Source of the DNA: CAVRCA01 sp965218045
GTDB taxonomy: Bacteria; Pseudomonadota; Alphaproteobacteria; Acetobacterales; Acetobacteraceae
NCBI GenBank assembly: GCA_965218045.1
Contig: CBDCJX010000012.1
Span: forward strand, 165,754-229,753
Length of the DNA stretch: 64,000 nucleotides
Reading direction: 5' to 3'
The translations under genes were made by a program, and so were the position numbers. Shown here in pieces: positions 25,335-33,346 of this stretch. Below the pieces are notes generated by a model. It was not told where the DNA came from. It made no database searches and worked only from the letters and a program-made list of their open reading frames with translations. The first letter of the stretch is position 1; each line of letters begins with the position of its first letter.

Positions 25335-26321
25335 ATGCCGAAACTAGGCAATAATCCCAATCGCGATCCCACGGCGGACGCCGCGGCCATGGCGGGCAAG
25401 CTGCTGGCTTTCTCCGGCCGGCACGGTGGCGAGGCCCGGCCGCGGGCCGATCGGGCGGCCTGGCGGGACCTCTCCTCGTGGGCGCCGTCCGTTGCGATAC
25501 AAGCCACGGTGATGCTGCACGTATTGGTTGCCGTGGGTCTGGTCCTCGAGCCGGTCGCCTGGCCGACGCTGCTCGGCGCGGTGCTCGGCAACTATCTGCT
25601 GCTCGGCTTGGCGGCCCTGTGGCCCCGCAGCCGCGTGCTCGGCCCCAATCTGGTGCGGCTGCCCGTCGCCGCGCCCCGGTCGGGCGAGGCCGCCGTCGCC
25701 GCGGGGGTTGTCGCGCTCTCCTTCGATGACGGACCCGATCCGGCGGTGACACCGCTTGTGCTCGACCTGCTCGACCAGCATGGCGCCACCGCCAGCTTCT
25801 TCTGCATCGGCGCCAGGGCGCGGGCGTGCCCGGAAATCGTGCGCGACATCGCGCGGCGCGGCCATAGCGTCGAGAACCACACCGAGCGCCATCCGCTGCA
25901 CTTCGCCCTGCTTGGCACCGGAGGCATGCGGCGCGAGATCGAGACGGCACAGGCCACGCTGCTGCGGATCACCGGCCGCCCGCCGGGCTTCTTCCGCGCC
26001 CCGGCCGGGTTTCGCAATCCGCTGCTCGACCCGGTGCTGGGCCGGACCGAACTGCGCTACACATCATGGACCCGGCGCGGCTACGACACGGTGCGCCGCG
26101 ATCCGGACGCGGTGCTGCGGCACCTGTCGCGCGGCTTGCGCGGCGGCGACATCATCCTGCTGCATGACGGGCACTGCGCGCGCACGCGCGAGGGCCAGCC
26201 CGTGGTGCTGGAGGTCCTGCCCCGATTGCTCGAACACCTGCGCCGACTTGGGCTGCGGGCGGTATCGCTGCCGCGCGCCTTGGCATCGGCCGAACCAATG
26301 GAAGGGTCGGATGATGCGTAG
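25335..26321 (+). CDS. Membrane-anchored polysaccharide deacetylase (NodB domain)
   Basis: 328 aa. Two hydrophobic segments near residues 55-95 (MLHVLVAVGLVLEPVAWPTL, LLGAVLGNYLLLGLAALWP) precede a NodB domain with all canonical motifs: LSFDDGPDPAVTP, GHSVENHTERHP, FFRAPAGFRNP and LLHDGH. It is therefore a metal-dependent de-N-acetylase facing the periplasm, unlike the PuuE-like pair at 16-18 kb. It is divergent from the PKS operon and overlaps the MlaC-like gene by 11 nt. Confidence 0.87.
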   Translation: MPKLGNNPNRDPTADAAAMAGKLLAFSGRHGGEARPRADRAAWRDLSSWAPSVAIQATVMLHVLVAVGLVLEPVAWPTLLGAVLGNYLLLGLAALWPRSRVLGPNLVRLPVAAPRSGEAAVAAGVVALSFDDGPDPAVTPLVLDLLDQHGATASFFCIGARARACPEIVRDIARRGHSVENHTERHPLHFALLGTGGMRREIETAQATLLRITGRPPGFFRAPAGFRNPLLDPVLGRTELRYTSWTRRGYDTVRRDPDAVLRHLSRGLRGGDIILLHDGHCARTREGQPVVLEVLPRLLEHLRRLGLRAVSLPRALASAEPMEGSDDA

Positions 26322-26949
26322 ACGTAGGCTGCTCGGACTTGTCGCCGCGACCGTGGCGCTGCCGTCCTGCTTGTCGCGGGCGCGCGCGCAAGGCACGTCG
26401 GCGGCTGGGCTCGACCCCGCTCGCGCCGCCGCCTTCATCAAGGAGACCGGCGCCGAGCTCGGTCGGCTGGTCGGCGGCGCACGGGACGCGCAGGACAAGC
26501 GCGAGCGCCTCCAGCCGTTCGTCGACCGCGTGGTCGACGTCGACGCGGTGGCGCGGTTCTGCCTCGGCCGCCACTGGCGGGGCGCGACGCCGGAGCAGCA
26601 GCGCGAATACCTGCGGCTGTTCCATGGCGTGCTGTTGACGAACATCGTCTCGCGCATGGGCGACTACCAGAAGACCGAGGTGAAGGTGAACATCGGCCAG
26701 CCCGACACGCGCGAGGACGGGGTGCATGTGCCGACCGTGGTGGAACGCACCGGCAACCCGCCAGCCCGGGTGAGCTGGGTGGTGCAAGCGGATGGGGGAG
26801 CGCCGCGCATCGTCGACGTGATCGCCGAGGGTACCAGCCTGCGGCTGACGGTGCGCAGCGACTACACCGCCTTCCTGCTCAAGCACGGCAACGATGTCGG
26901 CGCGTTGAACGCGGCGTTGCGCGAGCAGGCGAGGCAGAACGAGGGCTAA
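26311..26949 (+). CDS. MlaC / toluene-tolerance Ttg2D-family phospholipid-binding protein
   Basis: 212 aa periplasmic protein with a Tat-like leader MMRRRRLLGLVAATVALP followed by a cleavage region. Mature-part motifs: FVDRVVDVDAVARFCLGRHW, YLRLFHGVLLTNIVSRMGDY, VDVIAEGTSLRLTVRSDYTA. MlaC/HpnM proteins shuttle phospholipids or hopanoids between membranes. No MlaFED genes are near. ATG at 26311 or 26314, preceded by GGAAGGG; it overlaps the deacetylase gene. Confidence 0.88.
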   Translation: MMRRRRLLGLVAATVALPSCLSRARAQGTSAAGLDPARAAAFIKETGAELGRLVGGARDAQDKRERLQPFVDRVVDVDAVARFCLGRHWRGATPEQQREYLRLFHGVLLTNIVSRMGDYQKTEVKVNIGQPDTREDGVHVPTVVERTGNPPARVSWVVQADGGAPRIVDVIAEGTSLRLTVRSDYTAFLLKHGNDVGALNAALREQARQNEG

Positions 26950-26963
26950 AGCGGCTTCGGCCT

Positions 26964-26989
26964 GACTGGAATCGCGAAGCGATCCAGTC
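26964..26989. terminator. Hairpin between convergent genes
   Basis: Arms GACTGGA(A)TCGC and GCGATCCAGTC around GAA, one bulged A. It lies between the stop of the MlaC-like gene and the stop of mobA. No T-run follows on either side, so it is only a plausible bidirectional terminator. Confidence 0.4.
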
Positions 26990-27026
26990 TGCCGAGTAGC
27001 CGCGTGAAACGAAGAGCTAGGTCTAA

Positions 27027-27614
27027 TTAGCCGAGAAGCTGTGCCAAAGCACGCGCGCGGGCGAGGTCGGCTGGGGTGTTGACGTTGTGGAACGGGTCGC
27101 CCGCCCCGTCGGGGAACTCGACGCGCTGGATGCCGATGCTGGCGCCGAACACCTGGGTCGAGCGGCTGCCCGGCTTGCGCAGCATCCGGCGCAGGGTGTC
27201 GGCGACGGTGACCGGCCACAGCGCGACCAGCGGGTGGACCTGCCCGTCACGTGCCGCGCAGGCGGGGGCCGGCGCCAGCGCCGCGCCAAGACCCGGCGGC
27301 AGGAAGGGCGTGTCGCCCGGCGCGGTCAGCAGCCAGGCCGCACCCAACGACGCCGCCCAGTCGAGCCCGGCGAGCAGACCGGCGAGCGGGCCTTGGTTGG
27401 CGAATTCCCCGTCGCCCAGCACCGGCAGGCCGAACCGCGCGAAGCGGGCGGGGTCGCCGTTGGCGCTGATCGCCAGCGTGTCGGTCTCGGGCCGCAGTGC
27501 CGCGATGACGCGCGAGAGGATCGTCGCGCCGCCGATTTCGAGCAGCGGCTTGTCACCGCCCCCGAGACGCTTGGCGCGACCGCCCGCCAGCACCAGTCCG
27601 GCCACACCGGGCAT
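27027..27614 (-). CDS. mobA: MobA, molybdenum cofactor guanylyltransferase
   Basis: 195 aa cytoplasmic enzyme attaching GMP to molybdopterin to form bis-MGD. The signature LAGGRAKRLGGGDKPLLEIG is at the N-terminus. Further family stretches are LGDGEFANQGPLAGLLAGLD, LTAPGDTPFLPPGL and FHNVNTPADL. It serves molybdoenzymes such as formate dehydrogenase, of which only the FdhB/NrfD-like subunits appear later in this window. It is followed on the same strand by tRNA-His upstream. Confidence 0.95.
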   Translation of the reverse strand: MPGVAGLVLAGGRAKRLGGGDKPLLEIGGATILSRVIAALRPETDTLAISANGDPARFARFGLPVLGDGEFANQGPLAGLLAGLDWAASLGAAWLLTAPGDTPFLPPGLGAALAPAPACAARDGQVHPLVALWPVTVADTLRRMLRKPGSRSTQVFGASIGIQRVEFPDGAGDPFHNVNTPADLARARALAQLLG

Positions 27615-27637
27615 GGCTCAGCCGCGATCGGGATGGG

Positions 27638-27714
27638 TGGGGCGAACGACGGGGCTCGAACCCGCGACATCCAAGACCACAACCTGGCGCTCTACCAGCT
27701 GAGCTACGTCCGCC
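27638..27714 (-). tRNA. tRNA-His (GTG anticodon)
   Basis: Cloverleaf read on the minus strand: acceptor GCGGACG / CGTTCGC (one G-U), D-arm with AGCTGGTAGA, anticodon stem CCAGG/CTTGG with loop TTGTGGT (anticodon GTG, His) and T-arm GCGGG-TTCGAGC-CCCGT. The extra 5' G(-1) opposite C73 that marks tRNA-His is encoded (27714), and the 3' CCA is encoded (27638-27640). Confidence 0.97.
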
Positions 27715-27752
27715 ATCCCGGCGCGCGGCTTAGGACGATCGAGCCGCCCCCG

Positions 27753-28946
27753 TCAACTTGCCGCGTCCCGCGACCTGCCGGCGCCGCGCGAGCTGAAATG
27801 GCCGGCGAGCCGCGCGACCGCCGCGTCGAGCACCTCCGGGCGCTTGCAGAACGCAAAGCGCGCGTAATGTTGCGGCGGGTCGATCTCGTAGAACGCGGAG
27901 ACCGGGATCGCCGTCACCCCGGCCTGCTCGGTGATGTGCCGGCAAAACGCCACGTCGTCGCCGTTGAAGCCGAGCGGCGCGAAATCGACCGTGAGGAAAT
28001 AGGTCCCGTGCGTCGGCAGCACCGCGAAGCCGAGTTCGGCCAGCCCCGCCGCGAGCCGGTCGCGTCGCTTTTCCAGCGCGGTCGAGAGGCCGTGGAAATA
28101 CGCGTCGTCCTTGCCGAGCCCGACCGCCACCGCGCGTTGCAGGTTGGGCGCGGTGGTGAAGGTGAGGTTCTGGTGCGCTTTCGCCACCACGCCGGCGAGG
28201 TGGGCTGGCGCGGTCACGTAACCGACCTTCCAGCCGGTCAGCGAAAACGTCTTGCCCGCGCTGCCGATGCGCATGGTGCGCTCGCGCAGGCCGGGGAATG
28301 TCATCAGCGGCACATGGCGCCGGCCGTCGAAGGTCAGGTGCTCGTATACCTCGTCGCAGATCGCGTAGGTGTCATGCGCCAGCACCAGCTCGGCGATGCA
28401 GCCAAGCTCGGCGGGGGAGAATACCTTTCCGGTCGGGTTCATCGGCGAGTTGATCAGGATCGCCTTGGTCTTCGGCCCGAACGCGGCGGCCAGCGCGTCG
28501 CGCGGCAGCTCCCACCCGGGCGGGGCAAGGCGCACGATGCGCGGCACCGCGCCCAGCATGCGGATCACCGGCAGGTATGTGTCATACACCGGCTCGATGA
28601 CGACCACCTCGTCGCCGGGATCGAGCACCGCCATCAGGCAGGCGGTGATCGCCTCGGTGGCACCCGAGGTGACCACCACCTCGCTCAGCGGCTCGACCTC
28701 GATGCCGTAGAATCGCGCGTTGTTGGCCGCGACCGCGCGACGCAACTCGGGCAGGCCCGGCATCGGCGGATACTGGTTGCGGTTGTCGCGCAGCGCGTCG
28801 GCGGCGGCCTGGATCACGTCTGCCGGACCGTCGGTGTCGGGAAACCCCTGGCCAAGATTGATGCTGTCGTGCTCCAGGGCGAGCGCCGACATCACCGTGA
28901 ACACCGTGGTTCCAGTCGCCGCCAGCAGGGCGTTGACGCTTCTCAC
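27753..28946 (-). CDS. PLP-dependent class I aminotransferase (DapC/KAT/methionine aminotransferase-like)
   Basis: 397 aa. PLP-lysine in GSAGKTFSLTGWKVGY; other fold-type I markers are NLGQGFPDTDGP, TSGATEAITACLMAVLDPGD, NSPMNPTGKVF and AICDEVYEHL. Related enzymes transaminate N-succinyl-DAP, methionine or kynurenine, so the exact substrate is uncertain. The GTG at 28946 has AGGAG 9 nt upstream; the nearby ATG is out of frame. The gene is divergent from glnB. Confidence 0.9.
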   Translation of the reverse strand: MRSVNALLAATGTTVFTVMSALALEHDSINLGQGFPDTDGPADVIQAAADALRDNRNQYPPMPGLPELRRAVAANNARFYGIEVEPLSEVVVTSGATEAITACLMAVLDPGDEVVVIEPVYDTYLPVIRMLGAVPRIVRLAPPGWELPRDALAAAFGPKTKAILINSPMNPTGKVFSPAELGCIAELVLAHDTYAICDEVYEHLTFDGRRHVPLMTFPGLRERTMRIGSAGKTFSLTGWKVGYVTAPAHLAGVVAKAHQNLTFTTAPNLQRAVAVGLGKDDAYFHGLSTALEKRRDRLAAGLAELGFAVLPTHGTYFLTVDFAPLGFNGDDVAFCRHITEQAGVTAIPVSAFYEIDPPQHYARFAFCKRPEVLDAAVARLAGHFSSRGAGRSRDAAS

Positions 28947-29082
28947 CGCTCGACATCTCCTTCTGGGCGCGGACCATGTGGGTTGGACTATACCGGCCGG
29001 AGTTGCCCAACAAGGCAGCAACTCGCCAGGTCGTTCGCCCGCCGCGCGAGCGTTGGCCGACTTGCCCCGCCGCATTGCCGGG

Positions 29083-29098
29083 TGGCACGCCACGTGCA
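29083..29098 (+). promoter_or_regulatory. Sigma-54 promoter of glnB-glnA
   Basis: TGGCACGCCACGTGCA matches the -24/-12 consensus TGGCACG-N4-TTGCA with one mismatch; the invariant GG and GC are correctly 10 nt apart. It lies 100 nt before the glnB start. Nitrogen-responsive NtrC/sigma-54 control of glnBA is established in alphaproteobacteria, which supports the call. Confidence 0.78.
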
Positions 29099-29197
29099 AA
29101 CCTCTGCGACTGCAGTTTGACGCGCGTTGTGCCGCGCGCGTCGCGATGCTGACAGTCATGGCAAGGGAGGCGCTCGGGTCGACCGGGCTGGTGGGCG

Positions 29198-29536
29198 ATG
29201 AAGAAGATCGAGGCGGTCATCAAGCCGTTTAAACTGGACGAGGTGAAGGAGGCGCTGCACGAGGTCGGGCTACAGGGAATAACGGTCGTGGAAGCCAAGG
29301 GATTCGGTCGCCAGAAGGGCCACACCGAACTCTATCGCGGTGCCGAATACGTCGTCGATTTCCTGCCGAAAGTGAAGATCGAGATCATCTGCGAGGACGC
29401 CGTTGTCGAGCGCGCGGTCGAGGCGATCGTTGCCGCCGCCCGCACCGGGCGGATCGGTGACGGCAAGATCTTCATCTCCACGGTCGAGGAGGTTGTCCGC
29501 ATACGCACCGGCGAGCGCGGCGGGGACGCCATCTAG
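29198..29536 (+). CDS. glnB: Nitrogen regulatory protein P-II (GlnB)
   Basis: 112 aa trimeric signal protein reporting 2-oxoglutarate, ATP/ADP and, through uridylylation of Tyr51, glutamine. The T-loop GRQKGHTELYRGAEYVVDFL holds Tyr51; the C-terminal signature GRIGDGKIFISTVEEVVRIR is intact. It partners glnA downstream (gap 191 nt) and lies behind a sigma-54 promoter. GlnK at 31497 is a second PII in the same locus. Confidence 0.97.
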   Translation: MKKIEAVIKPFKLDEVKEALHEVGLQGITVVEAKGFGRQKGHTELYRGAEYVVDFLPKVKIEIICEDAVVERAVEAIVAAARTGRIGDGKIFISTVEEVVRIRTGERGGDAI

Positions 29537-29727
29537 TCCCGGCACAGCCGCCCGCCGCCACTTGGCGGGTGCAAACGAAACCGCTACCGGCCCGGTTTTG
29601 ATCGGACTACACGAGCCGGGTAATCACGGGGCCGCAGTCGGGCGGTGCCATTTCCTGTTGTGTCCGCATCCGTGATCGACGGCGATCGATGGTGCGGCGC
29701 GGCGAGCAAGAGAGGACGGGGACGAGT

Positions 29728-31164
29728 ATGGCGAAAAAGCCCGCAACCAGCGCCAGTAGCGGCGTGGGCAAGGTCATGGAGCTTATCCAGGAGCACTCGG
29801 TCGAGTATGTCGACCTGCGGTTCACCGATCCGCGCGGCAAGTGGCAGCACACGGCGCAGCACGTCTCGACGATGGACGAGGACGCGTTTCGCGACGGCAT
29901 CATGTTCGACGGCTCCTCGATCGCCGGCTGGAAGGTGATCAACGAGAGCGACATGATCCTGATGCCGGATACCGACACGGCGGTGATGGACCCGTTCGCG
30001 GCCAAGCCGAGCCTGATCCTGTTCTGCGACATCATGGAGCCGTCCACCGGGCAGTTCTACAACCGCGATCCGCGTGCCACCGCCAAGCTGGCCGAAGCCT
30101 ACGTCAAGTCCACCGGCATCGGCGACATGGTGATGTGCGGCGCCGAGGCCGAGTTCTTCGTGTTCGACAGCGTGCGTTTCGGCTCCGGCGGCAATTTCGC
30201 GTCGTACCAGGTCGACAGCGCGGAAGGCCCCGGCGCCTCGCTGAAAGACTATCCCGAAGGCAACATGGGTCACCGCCCCGTCGTGAAGGGCGGTTACTTC
30301 CCGGTGCCGCCGGTCGACAGCGAAAGTGATCTGCGCGCCGAGATGCTCTCGACGATGGGTGAAATGGGCCTCACCATCGAGAAGCACCACCACGAAGTCG
30401 CGCAATCGCAGCACGAGCTCGGCATGCGTTTCGGCTCGTTGCTGAAGATGGCCGACCAGATGCAGATCTACAAATACTGCGTGCACAACGTGGCGCACAG
30501 CTACGGCAAGACCGCGACATTCATGCCCAAGCCGATCTATGGCGACAATGGCTCGGGAATGCACACGCATCAGTCGATCTGGAAGGGTGGCAAGCCGTTG
30601 TTTGCCGGCAATGGCTACGCCGACCTGTCTGAGACCTGCCTGCATTACATCGGCGGCATCATCAAGCACGCCAAGGCGATCAACGCGTTCACCAACCCGT
30701 CGACCAATAGTTACAAGCGGCTGATTCCCGGCTTCGAGGCGCCGGTGCTGCTGGCCTATTCGGCGCGCAATCGCTCGGCGTCGTGTCGCATCCCGTACAC
30801 CACCAGTCCGAAGGGCAAGCGGGTCGAGGTCCGCTTCCCCGATCCGACCGCGAATCCCTATCTCGCGTTCTCGGCGCTGCTGATGGCCGGCATCGACGGG
30901 ATCAGGAACAAGATCCATCCGGGCGAGCCGATGGACAAGGATCTCTACGATCTGCCGCCCGAGGAGCTGAAGGGCATTCCGACGGTGTGCGGCAGCCTGC
31001 GCGAGGCACTCGGCGAGCTCGAGGCCGACCACGAATTTCTGTTGGCGGGCGACGTGTTCAGCAAGGACCAGATCGAGAGCTATATCGAACTGAAATGGAG
31101 CGAGGTGTTTCGTTTCGAGCACACTCCGCATCCGGTCGAGTTCGAGATGTATTACTCCGCCTGA
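29728..31164 (+). CDS. glnA: Glutamine synthetase type I
   Basis: 478 aa cytoplasmic enzyme joining ammonia and glutamate with ATP. Motifs: FDGSSIAGWKVINESDMIL, the ATP-binding KPIYGDNGSGMHTHQS, glutamate-site NPSTNSYKRLIPGFEAPV. The adenylylation-loop tyrosine is in KDLYDLPPEE, so it is the GlnE-regulated GSI-beta type. ATG 29728 (MAKKPATSASSG) follows GACGAG; the N-terminus is about 8 residues longer than in many relatives. It is transcribed with glnB and closed by a strong terminator. Confidence 0.97.
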   Translation: MAKKPATSASSGVGKVMELIQEHSVEYVDLRFTDPRGKWQHTAQHVSTMDEDAFRDGIMFDGSSIAGWKVINESDMILMPDTDTAVMDPFAAKPSLILFCDIMEPSTGQFYNRDPRATAKLAEAYVKSTGIGDMVMCGAEAEFFVFDSVRFGSGGNFASYQVDSAEGPGASLKDYPEGNMGHRPVVKGGYFPVPPVDSESDLRAEMLSTMGEMGLTIEKHHHEVAQSQHELGMRFGSLLKMADQMQIYKYCVHNVAHSYGKTATFMPKPIYGDNGSGMHTHQSIWKGGKPLFAGNGYADLSETCLHYIGGIIKHAKAINAFTNPSTNSYKRLIPGFEAPVLLAYSARNRSASCRIPYTTSPKGKRVEVRFPDPTANPYLAFSALLMAGIDGIRNKIHPGEPMDKDLYDLPPEELKGIPTVCGSLREALGELEADHEFLLAGDVFSKDQIESYIELKWSEVFRFEHTPHPVEFEMYYSA

Positions 31165-31206
31165 ACGACCGCTTTCCCGTATCGGGGAAACCGGCCAATT
31201 AGTCGC

Positions 31207-31240
31207 AAAGGCCCCGCGTCCGTAGGAGGCGGGGCCTTTT
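31207..31240 (+). terminator. Rho-independent terminator after glnA
   Basis: AAAGGCCCCGC and GCGGGGCCTTTT form an 11-bp stem around a 12-nt loop, ending in a T-run. It lies 43 nt after the glnA stop and separates glnBA from glnK-amt. Confidence 0.88.
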
Positions 31241-31410
31241 CGATTCTCCAATCTTGTCATCGCGGGCCGCCGCTTGGCGGCGATTGAAGCGAGTGGGAGA
31301 TGTCGGCCGCGATATTACTTTGCGCGTGAACTAGGCCGCCGATTGCCCGCCGGAAGCACTTTCTTGCTTAATCGTTAGGCAAACGAATGCCGCCACGCAG
31401 TGAATGTTTC

Positions 31411-31426
31411 TGGCACAAATCTTGAA
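31411..31426 (+). promoter_or_regulatory. Possible sigma-54 promoter of glnK-amt
   Basis: TGGCACAAATCTTGAA: the -24 half matches TGGCAC exactly and the spacing is right, but the -12 half is TTGAA instead of TTGCA, so the invariant GC is missing its C. It lies 71 nt before the glnK GTG. Context (glnK-amt is NtrC-controlled elsewhere) supports it; the mismatch weakens it. Confidence 0.45.
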
Positions 31427-31496
31427 GGACGTTCTCGGGACGCCGCGTTCAGGCGTGACGGAGACGTCTTCATATCGATTGGAAAAGGGCATCGCG

Positions 31497-31835
31497 GTGA
31501 AACTGATCATGGCCATCATCAAGCCCTTCAAACTGGACGACGTGCGCGAGGCGCTGACGCCGCTCGGTGTGCAGGGTCTCACGGTGTCCGAGGTGAAGGG
31601 CTTTGGCCGGCAGAAGGGGCAGACGGAAATCTACCGGGGAGCGGAGTATCACGTCAGCTTCCTGCCGAAGGTGAAGATCGAGGTCGCAGTGCCGAGCGAT
31701 CTCGCCGACGCGGTGGTCGAGGCGATCACCAAGTCCGCGCACACCGGCAAGATCGGCGACGGCAAGATCTTCGTCCTCGATCTCGAACGCGCGGTCCGCA
31801 TCCGCACGGGCGAAGTCGACAGCGAAGCACTCTGA
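31497..31835 (+). CDS. glnK: Nitrogen regulatory protein P-II (GlnK), Amt partner
   Basis: 112 aa second PII protein. T-loop GRQKGQTEIYRGAEYHVSFL with Tyr51; C-terminal GKIGDGKIFVLDLERAVRIR. GlnK plugs the ammonium channel when nitrogen is plentiful. The GTG at 31497 preceded by GGAAAAGGG gives the exact family length; an ATG at 31404 would add 31 foreign residues. The amt gene begins 23 nt after its stop. Confidence 0.96.
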   Translation: MKLIMAIIKPFKLDDVREALTPLGVQGLTVSEVKGFGRQKGQTEIYRGAEYHVSFLPKVKIEVAVPSDLADAVVEAITKSAHTGKIGDGKIFVLDLERAVRIRTGEVDSEAL

Positions 31836-31858
31836 CTACTAGTCAAGGAACAAGAACG

Positions 31859-33272
31859 ATGAATCGATCCCGCCTTTCTCCCTGGGTGACGGGAGGATTG
31901 GCCGCCGCGGCGTGCCTCCTGCTGTTCGCGGTCCCAGGTCTTGCCCAGGACGCGGCCGGCCCGGCCGGCGCGGCGGCGGCTCCGGCGGCGGCGGCCGGAC
32001 CGCCGAAGATCGACACCGGCGACACCGCCTGGATGCTGACCAGCACCGCGCTGGTGCTGATGATGACGGTGCCCGGGCTGGCGCTGTTCTATGGCGGCAT
32101 GGTTCGCAAGAAGAACATCCTCGCCACCTTGATGCAGTCTTTCGCGATCTGCTGTCTGATCACGGTAGTCTGGATGGTCGCCGGCTACAGCATCGCCTTC
32201 ACCAACGGCAACGCCTACTTCGGCGACATGTCGCGGCTGTTCCTCAACGGCATCGGCGAACATATCGTCAAGGGCTCCGACCAGGCTTTCGTGCTCGGCG
32301 CTGGCACTGACGGGGCGGTGACGACGACCGTTCCCTGAGAGCGTGTTCATGATGTTCCAGATGACGTTCGCGATCATCACGCCGGCGCTGATCGCCGGGT
32401 CCTTCGCCGACCGGATGAAGTTCTCGGCGATGTGCATCTTCATGGTGTTGTGGTCGCTGATCGTCTACGCGCCGATCGCGCATTGGGTGTGGGCGCCGAC
32501 CGGCTGGATCTTCAATCTCGGTGTGCTCGACTTCGCCGGCGGCACGGTGGTGCACATCAACGCCGGCATCGCCGGGCTGGTCAGCGCGCTCGTGCTCGGC
32601 AAGCGGCTCGGCTATGGCCAGGAGAACATGGCGCCGTACAATCTCGCATATGCGGTGATCGGCGCCTCGCTGCTCTGGGTCGGCTGGTTCGGCTTCAACG
32701 CGGGCTCCGCGGTCGGCGCCAACGGCCGCGCCGCCATGGCGATGACTGTCACCCAGATCGCCACCGCCGCGGCGGCGCTCGGCTGGATGTTTGCCGAGTG
32801 GATCAGCAAGGGAAAGCCGTCGGTGCTCGGCGCCATCTCGGGTGCTGTCGCCGGTCTTGTCGCCATCACTCCGGCTTCTGGCTTCGTCTTGCCAGGGCCG
32901 GGGCTCATCATCGGCGTCGTCGCCGGCGTGGTCTGCTTCTGGTCGGCGACCAGCCTCAAGCACATGCTGGGCTACGATGACAGTCTCGATGCATTCGGCG
33001 TGCACTGCATCGGCGGCATCATCGGTGCGTTGCTCACCGGCGTGTTCTCCTACGGGCCACTCTCCGCGACCGATGCCAGCCCGGGCGGCAGTCCTGGCAG
33101 TGTCGGCCAGCTGGAACTGCAGGCAATCGGTGTGATCTCGACGCTGGTCTATAGCGGGGTCATGTCGTTCATCCTGTTGAAGATCATCGACGTCGTCGTT
33201 GGCCTGCGGGTCGAGCGCGAGGAGGAGCGCGAGGGCCTCGACATCGTGCTGCACGGCGAGCAAGTGTTCTGA
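31859..33272 (+). pseudogene. amtB: Ammonium transporter amt with a +1 frame break at CCC-TGA
   Basis: Trimeric ammonia channel with signal peptide (LLLFAVPGLA) and 11 spans, split over two frames. The first frame runs 31859-32338 and ends ...TTTVP-stop; the second covers 32343-33272 from VFMMFQMTFAIITPALIAG. The break is GTT CCC TGA GAG; skipping one base gives V-P-E-S-V-F-M-M-F-Q, the expected Amt sequence. All else looks intact, including FYGGMVRKKNIL, DFAGGTVVHINAGIAGLVSA and the second pore-region histidine in FGVHCIGGIIGALLTG; total about 470 aa. A sequencing error, a recent mutation or programmed +1 frameshifting are all possible. It lies between glnK and a porin gene. Confidence 0.9.
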
Positions 33273-33346
33273 CCATCGCGCGGGGCGCTCCTGCCGTGGG
33301 GGCGCCCCGGACCGTCCACCGCAAAAACACTCTTTGGGTAAACGTC

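Larger units (their letters stand above)
31165..31496 (+). other. glnA-glnK intergenic region
   Basis: 332 nt without a gene. It contains the glnA terminator at its start and a possible sigma-54 promoter before glnK. Nothing else recognised. Confidence 0.6.
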
